Positions 35,750-44,748 of a DNA stretch of 64,000 bases are shown here, piece by piece. A model generated the notes under the pieces. It had not been told where the DNA came from. It made no database searches and worked only from the letters and a program-made list of their open reading frames with translations. Source of the DNA: Roseibium polysiphoniae (GTDB lineage Bacteria; Pseudomonadota; Alphaproteobacteria; Rhizobiales; Stappiaceae); assembly GCF_014842925.1 (NCBI RefSeq), contig NZ_JACYXJ010000001.1, forward strand, positions 620,001 to 684,000. The letters run 5' to 3'. Both the position numbers and the translations under genes were made by a program. Position 1 is the first letter of the stretch, and each line of letters begins with the position of its first letter.

Positions 35750-37222
35750 TCAGCTCACTTCAACCAGGCGGGGCGGATGCGCGAACTCCTGCTCTTCGGA
35801 CAGATCCGTGAGTGGCGTTGGGTAGTCGCCGGTAAAGCAATGGTCGGTGAACTGTGGGTTGGTCTTGTCGCGCCCCTCATGGCCCATGGCCCGGTAAACG
35901 CCGTCAACACTCAGGAACGCCAGAGTATCGGCGCCGATGTAGTTGCGCATTTCTTCCAGATTGTATTTGGCAGCAAGGAGCTTTTCACGGACGGGAGTGT
36001 CGATGCCGTAATAGTCCGAATAGCGGATCGGGGGGCTGGACAGGCGGAAGTGAACTTCCGAGGCGCCGGCATCGCGGATCATCTGGACAATCTTCACCGA
36101 TGTTGTGCCGCGCACCAGACTGTCATCGATCAGGACAACACGTTTGCCCTCGATCTGGCTCCGATTGGCCGAATGCTTCAGCTTGACGCCAAGCGTCCGG
36201 ATCGCCTGCGTCGGCTCGATGAACGTGCGGCCGACGTAGTGATTTCGAATGATGCCCAGCTCAAAGGGAATGCCTGCTTCCTGGGAGTAGCCGAGCGCAG
36301 CCGGTACACCGGAATCGGGAACCGGCACGACCACATCGGCTTCAACCGGCGCCTCACGGGCGAGCTGCCGGCCGAATTCCTTGCGAACGTCATAGACGCT
36401 GCGTCCGCCCAGGATTGAATCTGGCCGCGAAAAATAGATGTATTCGAAGATGTCGGGACGGGCAGGGCGTTTGCCAAAGGGGAAGAAGGATTCGATGCCG
36501 CCTGGCGTACAGACGATCACTTCGCCGTTTTCGATCTCGCGAATGAAGGTTGCACCGATGATATCAAGTGCGCAGGTCTCTGAGGCAAGCACAGGAGCGC
36601 CGTTGAGGTCGCCGAGCACCAACGGACGAATGCCGAAGGGGTCGCGCGCGCCGATCAGTTTCTTGCGGGTCAGCGCGACCAGTGCATAGGCGCCTTCCAT
36701 TTTGGAAATCGCCTCGACAAAGCGATCCACGATCTTCTTCTCCCGTGACCGGGCAAGAAGCTGAAGAACAACTTCGGAATCGGATGTGGACTGGCAAATA
36801 GCACCGTCCTGGATGAGCTGCCGACGCAGCGTCATGGCGTTGGTGAAATGTCCATTGTGGCAGATCGAGATGCCGCCACCTTCCAATTCGGCAAAGAGCG
36901 GCTGCACGTTGCGCAGGATCGTCTCGCCGCTTGTGGAATATCTCACATGGCCAATGGCGGCCATGCCTGTCAGCCGGGCCATGGTCTCGGCGTTGGAGAA
37001 ATGATCGCCAACAAGCCCGAGATGGCGCTCGGCGCGGAACTGGTCGTTGTCGTAGGTAACGATACCGGCAGCTTCCTGGCCACGGTGCTGCAGGGCATGA
37101 AGCCCGAGTGCAGTCAGCGCGCTTGCATCCTCATGACCGAGGACGCCAAAGACGCCACACTCTTCCTGCAGCCGGTCGGCATTGGGATCGAAGCACTCAT
37201 TGAGATCGGTCTCGCCCAGCAT
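35750..37222 (-). CDS. purF: Amidophosphoribosyltransferase
   Basis: The protein has 490 residues. After a 21-residue propeptide ending in Glu, Cys22 begins the mature enzyme (ECGVFG). The glutamine amidotransferase domain (22-245) and the phosphoribosyltransferase domain follow, with the PRPP loop VVLIDDSLVRGTTS. It catalyses the first step of purine synthesis, PRPP plus glutamine to phosphoribosylamine. The ATG at 37222 follows AAGGAG; an upstream in-frame start at 37252 does not. The cvpA gene lies about 100 bases upstream and the SDR gene nine bases downstream. Confidence 0.96.
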   Translation of the reverse strand: MLGETDLNECFDPNADRLQEECGVFGVLGHEDASALTALGLHALQHRGQEAAGIVTYDNDQFRAERHLGLVGDHFSNAETMARLTGMAAIGHVRYSTSGETILRNVQPLFAELEGGGISICHNGHFTNAMTLRRQLIQDGAICQSTSDSEVVLQLLARSREKKIVDRFVEAISKMEGAYALVALTRKKLIGARDPFGIRPLVLGDLNGAPVLASETCALDIIGATFIREIENGEVIVCTPGGIESFFPFGKRPARPDIFEYIYFSRPDSILGGRSVYDVRKEFGRQLAREAPVEADVVVPVPDSGVPAALGYSQEAGIPFELGIIRNHYVGRTFIEPTQAIRTLGVKLKHSANRSQIEGKRVVLIDDSLVRGTTSVKIVQMIRDAGASEVHFRLSSPPIRYSDYYGIDTPVREKLLAAKYNLEEMRNYIGADTLAFLSVDGVYRAMGHEGRDKTNPQFTDHCFTGDYPTPLTDLSEEQEFAHPPRLVEVS

Positions 37223-37320
37223 GGCGAAGCTCCTTGTGTTACCACGCGTCAAGCCGCGCAGGGCATCGTAAATCGTAACGTCGGCGCTGGACCACGAGCG
37301 TTTTACCGCTCCAGTCTGGG

Positions 37321-37938
37321 TCAGTTGCTGCCGGTGGTGAGCTGTTCGAGCCCTTGCCGCTCAGAGGCGCTGTATCCAGCTTCTTCCTCGCCTTCACCCT
37401 CGCCACCTGTCGTTCCGGCGGCGTTGCCATTGCGAAGCTTGTCCATGATTGCGCGCTCAGGATCCTCTGGCAGCACGGCTACAAGTCGCTCTCCCACGGA
37501 AATCAAGATCGGGCGGGACTTCGCCTTGAGAACCCAACCCGGCTGCTGTTCCGGCTGAACGAACCAGTTGAAGAACATCAGCGCAACGACGACGAGCAGC
37601 ATGCCACGCACGGCTCCGAAGACGAAACCGAGTGTCCGGTCCAGAGCGCCGATCCGGCTGTCCAGAACGAAGTCGGAAATCCGCATGGTGATGTAGGAGA
37701 CGATCAGCAGCGTCACGATGAAGACGACGGCGACGGATGCGCCGAGCGCCACGAGATCGTGAGCTATATACTGTTTCGCGTAGGGCAGGACCTGCTTGTA
37801 TAGCAGAAAGGCGGCAGCGGCGGCGGCGACCCAGGACGCGATGGACAGGACCTCACGCACAAAGCCACGGATCATGGCCAGGACAGCCGAGATGAGCATG
37901 ATGACGAGAAGTATTCCGTCGAGCAGCGTGATCGGCAT
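37321..37938 (-). CDS. cvpA: CvpA-family membrane protein
   Basis: This 205-residue inner-membrane protein has four helices in the first 140 residues (ITLLDGILLVIMLISAVLAMIRGFVREVLSIASWV opening). FVREVLSI and RTLGFVFGAVRGMLLV are family patterns. A polar, Gly/Glu-rich tail follows (GTTGGEGEGEEEAGYS). CvpA is linked to colicin V production and, more broadly, to envelope stress and biofilm phenotypes; its place before purF is conserved. The order radA-cvpA-purF-SDR suggests one transcript. Confidence 0.92.
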   Translation of the reverse strand: MPITLLDGILLVIMLISAVLAMIRGFVREVLSIASWVAAAAAAFLLYKQVLPYAKQYIAHDLVALGASVAVVFIVTLLIVSYITMRISDFVLDSRIGALDRTLGFVFGAVRGMLLVVVALMFFNWFVQPEQQPGWVLKAKSRPILISVGERLVAVLPEDPERAIMDKLRNGNAAGTTGGEGEGEEEAGYSASERQGLEQLTTGSN

Positions 37939-38019
37939 GTGTCTGTTCAGTCCCTAGTCCGTGCCTGCCACGGCGCTTCGCGCGCCGGGTCGGCATCATA
38001 AGGCAATGGGCTTCGGTAC

Positions 38020-39414
38020 TCAGGCGTCTGCGCCCGATCCACCCTTTGCTGCAATTTTGGCGATGAAACCCCCGAGTTCCTCGAGGCCCGTCGCCGCGAA
38101 ATCTGTACGCCTTCCATCCTTCAGGTTTCCCTTCGGACAGAATGCCTTGTCGAAACCCAGTTTATGGGCCTCTTTCAGCCTTGATTGCGCCTGAGCGACA
38201 GGTCGTATCGCTCCCGACAGACTGATCTCGCCGAAATAGACGCAATTGGCCGGAAGGGCAAGCCCGCTGAGTGAGGAGACAAGTGCCGCTGCGACAGCCA
38301 GGTCCGCTCCCGGCTCGTTGATTTTGAGACCTCCGGCGACATTCAGATAGACGTCGTGCTGGGAAAAGCGCACACCGCAGCGCGCTTCCAGTACTGCCAG
38401 GATCATCGACAGGCGAGCGGTGTCCCAGCCGATCACCGCGCGCCGCGGTGTGCCGAGCGGCGAGGGAGCAACGAGTGCTTGCACCTCAATCAGCAGCGGG
38501 CGCGAACCCTCGAGGCCGGCAAAAACGGCAGCGCCCGGGGAGTTGGTCGATCGTTCGCCTAGGAAAAGCGCCGAAGGGTTGGCAACTTCCGACAGACCTG
38601 CCCCGGTCATTTCAAAGACGCCGATCTCGTCGGTCGCCCCGAAACGGTTTTTCACCGATCTCAGAATGCGGAATTGATGCGCGCCATCGCCTTCGAAATA
38701 AAGAACAGCATCGACCATATGTTCCACGACCCGTGGTCCTGCAATCTGGCCGTCTTTGGTGACGTGGCCGACGAGAACAAGCGTGGTCCCGAACTTCTTG
38801 GCATAGCGGACCATCGCCTGGGCCGACGCGCGAACCTGGGTCACCGTTCCAGGAGGAGAATCAGCCTGTTCGGTCCACAGCGTCTGAATTGAATCCAGGA
38901 TCAGCAGGGCAGGCGGTTCTCCATCCTGCAGGGTGGCCAATATATCCTCGACGCTGGTTTCGGCGGCAAGAGCGACAGGAGCATCCGCTAGACCGAGACG
39001 CTCCGCGCGGAGGCGCACCTGGCCAATGGCTTCCTCGCCGGAGATATAGACGGCCTTGTGCCCCAGACGGGCGAAGGCGGCTGCGGCTTGGATCAGGAGC
39101 GTCGACTTGCCGATGCCAGGATCACCGCCAACGAGCAGCGCCGAACCACGAACAAAACCGCCACCGGTGACCCGGTCGAGTTCCTTGATGCCGCTCTGGA
39201 TCCTTGGGGCTTCCTTGGTGTCCCCCTGAAGGCCGACCAGAGGAACGATGCGGCCCTTGGTCGGTTTGGTCTTGGCCGGACCGCCACCAACACCACCGCT
39301 GGCTTGCTCTTCGACGATGGAGTTCCACTCGCCGCAGGATTCGCAGCGTCCCGTCCACTTGGGATAGACCGCCCCGCATGACTGGCAAACGAAGCTTGTG
39401 GAACGGCGTGCCAT
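38020..39414 (-). CDS. radA: DNA repair protein RadA
   Basis: The protein has 464 residues. An N-terminal C4 zinc finger (CQSCGAVYPKWTGRCESCGEW) is followed by a RecA-like ATPase (GGDPGIGKST), the RadA-specific KNRFG segment (RSVKNRFGATDEIGVFEM) and a Lon-protease-like C-terminal domain (SSLSGLALPANCVYFGEISLSGAIRPV). It helps branch migration of recombination intermediates. It lies 14 bases after the alr gene and is likely co-transcribed with it and with cvpA. Confidence 0.96.
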   Translation of the reverse strand: MARRSTSFVCQSCGAVYPKWTGRCESCGEWNSIVEEQASGGVGGGPAKTKPTKGRIVPLVGLQGDTKEAPRIQSGIKELDRVTGGGFVRGSALLVGGDPGIGKSTLLIQAAAAFARLGHKAVYISGEEAIGQVRLRAERLGLADAPVALAAETSVEDILATLQDGEPPALLILDSIQTLWTEQADSPPGTVTQVRASAQAMVRYAKKFGTTLVLVGHVTKDGQIAGPRVVEHMVDAVLYFEGDGAHQFRILRSVKNRFGATDEIGVFEMTGAGLSEVANPSALFLGERSTNSPGAAVFAGLEGSRPLLIEVQALVAPSPLGTPRRAVIGWDTARLSMILAVLEARCGVRFSQHDVYLNVAGGLKINEPGADLAVAAALVSSLSGLALPANCVYFGEISLSGAIRPVAQAQSRLKEAHKLGFDKAFCPKGNLKDGRRTDFAATGLEELGGFIAKIAAKGGSGADA

Positions 39415-39428
39415 CAGACGGAAACTCC

Positions 39429-40568
39429 TCAGCGCTCTTGTGGCGCGGGCAGGGCGGCGTAGCGGCGATGATAGCGCCGTCCAAGACCTGTGAGATATTC
39501 GTAGTCAATGGTCTCGGCATAAGCTGCAAGATCGGAGGCCGCAACATTTGGACCTAGCATTTCCACAAAGGAGCCGCGCGTGACGGCTTCGCCTGGAACG
39601 TCAGTCACATCCAGGGCGATCATGTCCATCGAGACCCGGCCGATCAGCGGGACCTTGTGGCCGTCGATGACGCCAAAGCCGCCCGGCCGATCATCGCTGG
39701 AGCCAGCGCGTCGATGTAGCCCGTCCGCATAGCCGGCTGCGACCAGCGCAATCTTGCTGTCACGGGTCACAGTCTCCGCCCCGCCATAGCCAATGGTCTG
39801 GCCCTTGGGCACGTTGCGGATCTGCATGACCCTGGCCTCGACCATGGCAACCGGGGACATGATATTCGGCGCAGTGTCCAGCGCCTTGCCGCCGTAGAGC
39901 GAGATCCCCGGCCGCGCCAGATCGAAATGGTAGTCCGGTCCGAGAAAAACGCCAGCCGAGTTTGCCATCGAGCGCGGCAGGGTGCTGAAGGGCTGTGTCG
40001 CCGCGACAAAGGTATTGAGTTGCTGTCGGTTGAGAGGGTGCTCCGGATCGGAGCCGCAGGCCAAATGGGTCATGAGCAGGGCAATGTCGAAACTGCCGGT
40101 CAGCTCTTTCTGCGCCATGACATCTGCAAATTCTTCAGGATCCATGCCGAGGCGGTTCATGCCCGTGTTCAGCTGCAGGGCGGCAGGAAAGGCTCTGCTT
40201 TCTGCCTTGCAAAAACCTGCCCATTCCCGAACCTCTGCGACCGAGTTCAGCACCGGAATGAGGTTCGCACCCGCAAGGTCTGACGCGGTGCCGGGAAAGA
40301 GGCCGCCGAGGACATAGACAGTGGCATCAGGCAGCGCTGAGCGGACTAATGCACCTTCCTCTGGCAGGGCGACGAAAAACGTCGTGCAGCCTGCTTCCCA
40401 CAAACGCTGTGCCGTGCTCGTGGCACCGGTCCCGTAGGCATCAGCCTTGATGGTCGCTGCGCAAGTCGTGCCCGGCTTCAGGAGCCCCTTCAAGAGAGAC
40501 CAGTTTGCAGCGATGGCATCGCGATCAATTGTCAGACGCCCGCCGGCGAGGTTATCAGTTGCGCGCAT
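39429..40568 (-). CDS. alr: Alanine racemase
   Basis: This 379-residue, fold-III PLP enzyme forms D-alanine for peptidoglycan. Lys in TIKADAYGTGA binds PLP. The catalytic Tyr lies in TIGYGGAETV, and RVSMDMIALDVTD is a family signature. The ATG at 40568 gives a typical length. A GTG 17 codons upstream (40619) keeps the frame open, and neither start has a clear ribosome site. The gene lies between dnaB and radA on the minus strand. Confidence 0.92.
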   Translation of the reverse strand: MRATDNLAGGRLTIDRDAIAANWSLLKGLLKPGTTCAATIKADAYGTGATSTAQRLWEAGCTTFFVALPEEGALVRSALPDATVYVLGGLFPGTASDLAGANLIPVLNSVAEVREWAGFCKAESRAFPAALQLNTGMNRLGMDPEEFADVMAQKELTGSFDIALLMTHLACGSDPEHPLNRQQLNTFVAATQPFSTLPRSMANSAGVFLGPDYHFDLARPGISLYGGKALDTAPNIMSPVAMVEARVMQIRNVPKGQTIGYGGAETVTRDSKIALVAAGYADGLHRRAGSSDDRPGGFGVIDGHKVPLIGRVSMDMIALDVTDVPGEAVTRGSFVEMLGPNVAASDLAAYAETIDYEYLTGLGRRYHRRYAALPAPQER

Positions 40569-40719
40569 GACGTACTGCAAGGAGCTGCCTCTTGAAGTCC
40601 GGTTGATAGAATCGGCCACTGAATTGGCACGGCAATGTCAGGATAAGCCCAACACAAAGGCCAAGCCATGGCCTTTGCACGACCGAGTGTCGCAGAAGCG
40701 GCCTCTGAACAGGTGCCTG

Positions 40720-42204
40720 CTAGTCGTGCCGGTCGGGCATGTAGTCGTCTTGTGCAAGATCTGAGAAGCGGGTGTATTGGCCTTCGAAGTGCAGGTTCAC
40801 CGTTCCGGTTGGCCCGTGACGCTGCTTGGCGATGATGATTTCCGCCTTACCTTTGACCCGCTCGACCTTGTCCCGCCAGACTTCGTGCTCCGGAGACCCT
40901 TCTTCCGGTTCGGTCTTCGACAGATAATATTCGTCTCGATAGATGAACATGACCACATCGGCGTCCTGCTCGATCGAGCCGGATTCGCGAAGGTCAGAAA
41001 GTTGCGGGCGCTTGTCGTCCCGGTTTTCCACCTGACGAGACAGCTGGGACAAGGCGAGGACCGGAACATTCAATTCCTTGGCCAGCGCCTTGAGGCCCGT
41101 GGTGATTTCCGTCACTTCCTGGACGCGGTTGCCAGCGGTCTTGGATGTGCCCGACAGAAGCTGGATATAATCCACCACGATCAGATCGAGGCCGCGCTGG
41201 CGCTTCAGCCGCCGTGCACGTGCGACAAGGGAGGCGATGGATATGCCGCCGGTCTGATCGACGTGCAGGGGAACAGTCTGCATGTGCTGGGCAGCGCCCG
41301 CCAGCTTGGTGAATTCTTCCTCGGTAATGTCTCCGCGCCGGATCTTCGACGAGGAAACCTCCGTCTGTTCTGAAATAATACGTGTCGCGAGCTGTTCGGC
41401 GGACATTTCAAGCGAGAAGAAACCCACCACACCGCCGTTCACCGTTTTGAGCGAGCCGTCCGGTTGTTCTTCGGCCTGAAAGGCCTGAGCAATGTTGTAG
41501 GCGATGTTCGTAACCAGAGAGGTCTTGCCCATCGCGGGACGTGCCGCCAGCACGATCAAATCCGAATGCTGCAGGCCGCCCATAAGCCGGTCAAGATCGG
41601 TCAGGCCAGTCGAAATGCCAGACAGCGCGCCTTCACGATTCCACGCAGCATGCGCCATCTCGATGGTCTCGGTAAGTGCATCGCCGAAGCTAACAAAACC
41701 GCCCTCTTGCCGCCCGGTTTCTGCAAGTTCGAACAGGCGGCGCTCCGCGTCATCGATCTGCTGGTTGGGCGGAACGTCAATGGGCGCGTCATAGGCGATG
41801 TTGACCATGTCTTCGCCGATCCGGATCAGGTTCCGGCGCATGGCCAGATCATAGATCGTTCGCCCATAGTCTTCCGCGTTGATGATCGACGCCGCATCCG
41901 CCGCGAGCCGCAACAGGAACTGTGTCGCGCTGAGCTCGGCAATCTTGGTGTCTGCGGGATAGAAGGTCTTCAGAGTGATCGGCGAGGCGGTCTTTCCGGC
42001 CCGGATCAGCTGCCCGATCTTTTCGTAGATGTCCTGATGCGGAGGAACGAAAAAATGGAAAGGCTCGAGAAAGTCAGAAACGCGATAGTAGGTCTCGTTG
42101 TTGACCAGAATCGCACCGAGGAGCTGGCGCTCTGCTTCCGCGTTGTGCGGCGCTAGTCGCTGTGCAGCATCTTCAGTTTCAACTGACTGTAATTTGCCCT
42201 TCAT
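40720..42204 (-). CDS. dnaB: Replicative DNA helicase DnaB
   Basis: The protein has 494 residues: an N-terminal DnaG-interacting domain (about 15-120) and a RecA-type helicase domain with ARPAMGKTSL as Walker A, FFSLEMSAEQLATRI and IVVDYIQLLSG as Walker B, plus the LSQLSRQVENRDDKRPQLSDLRESGSIEQDADVV segment. There is no intein. It unwinds DNA at the replication fork. It follows the rpsF-rpsR-rplI operon with a 358-base gap, a common alphaproteobacterial order. Part of the 3' spacer (40655-40677) folds into a small hairpin. Confidence 0.97.
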   Translation of the reverse strand: MKGKLQSVETEDAAQRLAPHNAEAERQLLGAILVNNETYYRVSDFLEPFHFFVPPHQDIYEKIGQLIRAGKTASPITLKTFYPADTKIAELSATQFLLRLAADAASIINAEDYGRTIYDLAMRRNLIRIGEDMVNIAYDAPIDVPPNQQIDDAERRLFELAETGRQEGGFVSFGDALTETIEMAHAAWNREGALSGISTGLTDLDRLMGGLQHSDLIVLAARPAMGKTSLVTNIAYNIAQAFQAEEQPDGSLKTVNGGVVGFFSLEMSAEQLATRIISEQTEVSSSKIRRGDITEEEFTKLAGAAQHMQTVPLHVDQTGGISIASLVARARRLKRQRGLDLIVVDYIQLLSGTSKTAGNRVQEVTEITTGLKALAKELNVPVLALSQLSRQVENRDDKRPQLSDLRESGSIEQDADVVMFIYRDEYYLSKTEPEEGSPEHEVWRDKVERVKGKAEIIIAKQRHGPTGTVNLHFEGQYTRFSDLAQDDYMPDRHD

Positions 42205-42562
42205 GGCGTCCCCCGAATGACCCGTGTGGGTATCGTCTAACCGGATCTTGAGCGGCGCTTCAAGGAATCAAAAATCTTGACTCCGATTCCCTTAGCCGGG
42301 TCGAAATCATCGGGGAAATCTGGAGCAACGTCTTGACGTCGCAGACAGAAAGAGACTCGGAGGCCTGATAAGCTTAGCTATTGAAATAGTTAACAAAAAT
42401 TAACGTATGCGCAAAAATACGGTAAACTCGCGCGTTTTACCTGAGCGGAGAGGTTTCCTTTGAACAGGTAAAAATGCCGAAAGTTGAAGTGCCTTGAAAA
42501 CAAAAACGGCGCCCCGAGAAGCGCCGTTCTGTATTCGGTCAGGTGAGAGGCGTTGAAGCCGA
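42205..42562. other. Intergenic region between dnaB and rplI
   Basis: This 358-base gap holds the terminator of the S6-S18-L9 operon at its right side (42506-42529) and presumably the dnaB promoter. The stretch at about 42370-42430 is A/T-rich (TTGAAATAGTTAACAAAAATTAACG). I see no gene in it. Confidence 0.6.
42494..42529 (-). terminator. Terminator of the rpsF-rpsR-rplI operon
   Basis: AACGGCGC (42506-42513) pairs with 42522-42529. Read on the minus strand, the stem is followed by CGTTTTTGTTTTC. It lies about 35 bases after the rplI stop. Confidence 0.85.
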
Positions 42563-43156
42563 TTAGGCTTCTTCTTCCTCGGCGACTTCCTCAGAAGCTT
42601 CGCCTTCTTCACCTTCACCCTCGGTCTCGTCTTCTTCGTCTTCCTCGAATTCGAAGATGTCCTGCTCAGGAGCGGTGAGATCTTCACCAGCAGCCTGACG
42701 GTTTGCTTCGTCTTCAGAGCGCGCGACGTTGATCACGACCGTGACTTCGACTTCCGGGTGCAGGGCAACCAGAACGTTGTGAAGACCGATGGTTTTGATC
42801 GGCGTGTTGAGCTCAACCTGGCTGCGCGCAACAGAGAAACCTGCTGCGGTGAGGCCCTCAGCGATATCGCGCTTGGAAACGGAACCGTAGAGCTGGCCGG
42901 TTTCACCAGCAGAACGGATCATGACCTGGCTCTCGCCGTCGAGCTTTGCAGCGACAGCAGATGCTTCTTCGCGGCGCTCGAGGTTGCGGGCTTCCAGCTG
43001 GGCGCGCTGGCCTTCGAACTTGGCCATGTTGGCCTTGTTTGCACGAAGAGCCTTGCCCTGGGGCAGAAGGAAGTTGCGGGCATAGCCGTCACGAACGCGG
43101 ACGGTGTCGCCCATCTGTCCGAGCTTGGCGATGCGCTCAAGAAGGATAACTTGCAT
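42563..43156 (-). CDS. rplI: Ribosomal protein bL9 with acidic C-terminal tail
   Basis: The protein has 197 residues. The L9 N domain ([34 protein letters not shown]) and C domain are complete by about 150. The last 45 residues form an acidic tail almost free of hydrophobic residues (runs of Glu and Asp). Such tails occur in L9 of related bacteria; their role is unknown. It is the third gene of the S6-S18-L9 operon, about 120 bases after rpsR, with GGAG before the ATG. Confidence 0.96.
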   Translation of the reverse strand: MQVILLERIAKLGQMGDTVRVRDGYARNFLLPQGKALRANKANMAKFEGQRAQLEARNLERREEASAVAAKLDGESQVMIRSAGETGQLYGSVSKRDIAEGLTAAGFSVARSQVELNTPIKTIGLHNVLVALHPEVEVTVVINVARSEDEANRQAAGEDLTAPEQDIFEFEEDEEDETEGEGEEGEASEEVAEEEEA

Positions 43157-43273
43157 TGGAGTAACTCCTGCGGTCTGTCCCGCCTTTCACGAAGACGGTT
43201 AGAGGCCGATCACAAGGGATCCGGTCGGCCTCAATCCGGGAGCCCGGGGATGGCCCCGGGCTTTTGGGTCAGC

Positions 43274-43522
43274 TTAGCTGATGACGAAAGGCAGCAGGCC
43301 AAGCAGGCGAGCGCGCTTGATGGCACGGGCCAGTTCACGCTGCTTCTTTGCAGAAACGGCGGTGATACGGCTCGGTACGATCTTGCCACGTTCGGAAATG
43401 TAGCGCTGCAGGAGGCGAACGTCCTTGTAGTCGATCTTCGGTGAATTTTCACCGGAGAACGGGCAGGTCTTCCGACGACGGAAGAACGGACGACGGCTCG
43501 GAATCTGTGCGATATCAACCAT
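43274..43522 (-). CDS. rpsR: Ribosomal protein bS18
   Basis: This 82-residue small-subunit protein binds S6 on the platform of the 30S. The core is [51 protein letters not shown]. The N terminus is Arg-rich with one Cys ([15 protein letters not shown]). It begins six bases after rpsF. Confidence 0.97.
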   Translation of the reverse strand: MVDIAQIPSRRPFFRRRKTCPFSGENSPKIDYKDVRLLQRYISERGKIVPSRITAVSAKKQRELARAIKRARLLGLLPFVIS

Positions 43523-43528
43523 GATCTG

Positions 43529-43972
43529 TTACTCCCCTTCTGCACGACGCGGAGCGCGTTCGCCCCGATCACCACCACGACCACCACGGTCGCCGCCACG
43601 CTCACCACCGCCAAAGCGGTCGCCGCGTCCACCACGACGGTCGTCGCGGTCACGCTTCTGCATCATGGCAGACGGCTCATCGTCCAATTCGTCGACCTTG
43701 AAGGTCATGAAGCGAAGAACGTCTTCGTTCAGACCCATCTGACGTTCCATCTCGGCAACCGCAGCATGCGGAGCGTCGAGGTTCATCAGAGTATAGTGAG
43801 CCTTGCGGTTCTTCTTGATGCGGTATGCGAGGGAGCGAAGTCCCCAAGTTTCCACCTTGCCGACAGTTCCACCAGCGGTTTCGATCAAACCTTTGAACTG
43901 TTCGACGAGGGCTTCGACCTGCTGGGCCGAAACGTCCTGGCGAGCCAGGAACACGTGCTCGTAAAGAGGCAT
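43529..43972 (-). CDS. rpsF: Ribosomal protein bS6 with Arg/Gly-rich tail
   Basis: The protein has 147 residues. The S6 fold spans 1-100 ([26 protein letters not shown] ... [23 protein letters not shown]). About 40 residues of Arg/Gly/Asp-rich repeats ([22 protein letters not shown]) follow. This tail resembles RNA-binding RGG boxes. It is the first gene of the operon, with a leader of about 170 bases from the predicted promoter, where S6-S18 feedback control is possible. Confidence 0.96.
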   Translation of the reverse strand: MPLYEHVFLARQDVSAQQVEALVEQFKGLIETAGGTVGKVETWGLRSLAYRIKKNRKAHYTLMNLDAPHAAVAEMERQMGLNEDVLRFMTFKVDELDDEPSAMMQKRDRDDRRGGRGDRFGGGERGGDRGGRGGDRGERAPRRAEGE

Positions 43973-44153
43973 GGAAAAAAGCCTTTCCTTGGTTTCAATT
44001 CGGAAACTGGCGCGAAGCCTCCTCGTGACCTCCGGAAAGGAACGAGAATTCTAAAACGAGAGCGGAGACACGGGAAGACAGACAGTTTTATGTGTCCTGA
44101 CGTTTGCACGCCCTTCCGTTCAGCCCCCGGCCAAGTTTCCGGTTGCGTCGCGG

Positions 44154-44181
44154 GGTATACCCGATCTTTGCGGAAATGCAA
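44154..44181 (-). promoter_or_regulatory. Predicted promoter of the rpsF operon
   Basis: On the minus strand TTGCAT (44176-44181), a 16-base spacer and TATACC (44154-44159) match a sigma-70-type promoter. It leaves a leader of roughly 170 bases before rpsF. Confidence 0.55.
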
Positions 44182-44205
44182 GGGACTTCGGAACCGTCGA
44201 TCCGA

Positions 44206-44499
44206 TCAGCACCTGGGGCCTAGCCCCTGGGGTGCTGGGTCGATGGGTTTGAAGATCGTCTCGATCGCTTCAAACATTGTATTGTAAAGCCCGACCTCAT
44301 CCTTGGTGAAGTCGCCGGCCGGCACTGCCTTCTTGGCCTCGTTGATCAGATCGGCCTTAATGGCGTCCAGATCGATATCTGTCGTTTCTGCAAGATGTGA
44401 GAGTTCCAGATGCAGCCGCTTTGCTACGCCGGCATAGGCTACGATCGCTGTCACCATCTGCTTGGGTTCTTTCGGCAGAGGGATCTTAATGCTGGCCAT
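44206..44499 (-). CDS. Conserved-looking small protein of unknown function
   Basis: This 97-residue protein starts at an ATG with GGAG seven bases upstream; an in-frame start at 44523 has none. It is mostly helical and polar (KEPKQMVTAIVAYAGVAKRLHLELSHLAETTDIDLDAIKADLINEAKKAVPAG), with no signal peptide or membrane segment and no motif I know. It is divergent from fabD and upstream of the rpsF promoter. A GC-rich hairpin (44208-44236) covers its stop codon but lacks a T-run. It is probably a real, cytosolic protein. Confidence 0.65.
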   Translation of the reverse strand: MASIKIPLPKEPKQMVTAIVAYAGVAKRLHLELSHLAETTDIDLDAIKADLINEAKKAVPAGDFTKDEVGLYNTMFEAIETIFKPIDPAPQGLGPRC

Positions 44500-44748
44500 T
44501 TCGTTTCTCCGGTCCTTTGTCACAAGCGAACTGGAACCTAGCCTAGCAGGTTGCAGTCTTGAAACACCTTGAATACGGGCAAATCTGGCCGCAGCTCTTG
44601 ACAGTCATGGGTGCTCCGTACGATAGCCTCGCGCCCAAGAGTGGATTTTCCGATCTTCCACAGCCATTGTGTCAGCTGGCCGGGCCAGACAATCCCCGTA
44701 AGCCTGATAATAAAAACAAGAGAACAAGTCGTCGGAGGCACGTCTCAC

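Noticed and set aside
40655..40677. Hairpin CAAAGGCC/GGCCTTTG after dnaB as a terminator
   Set aside because: An 8-bp stem is present, but the bases after it on the minus strand (TGTTGGGC) are not T-rich.
44208..44236. GC-rich hairpin over the end of the 97-residue gene as a terminator
   Set aside because: The stem is strong but overlaps the stop codon and is not followed by a T-run on either strand, so I do not call it a terminator.
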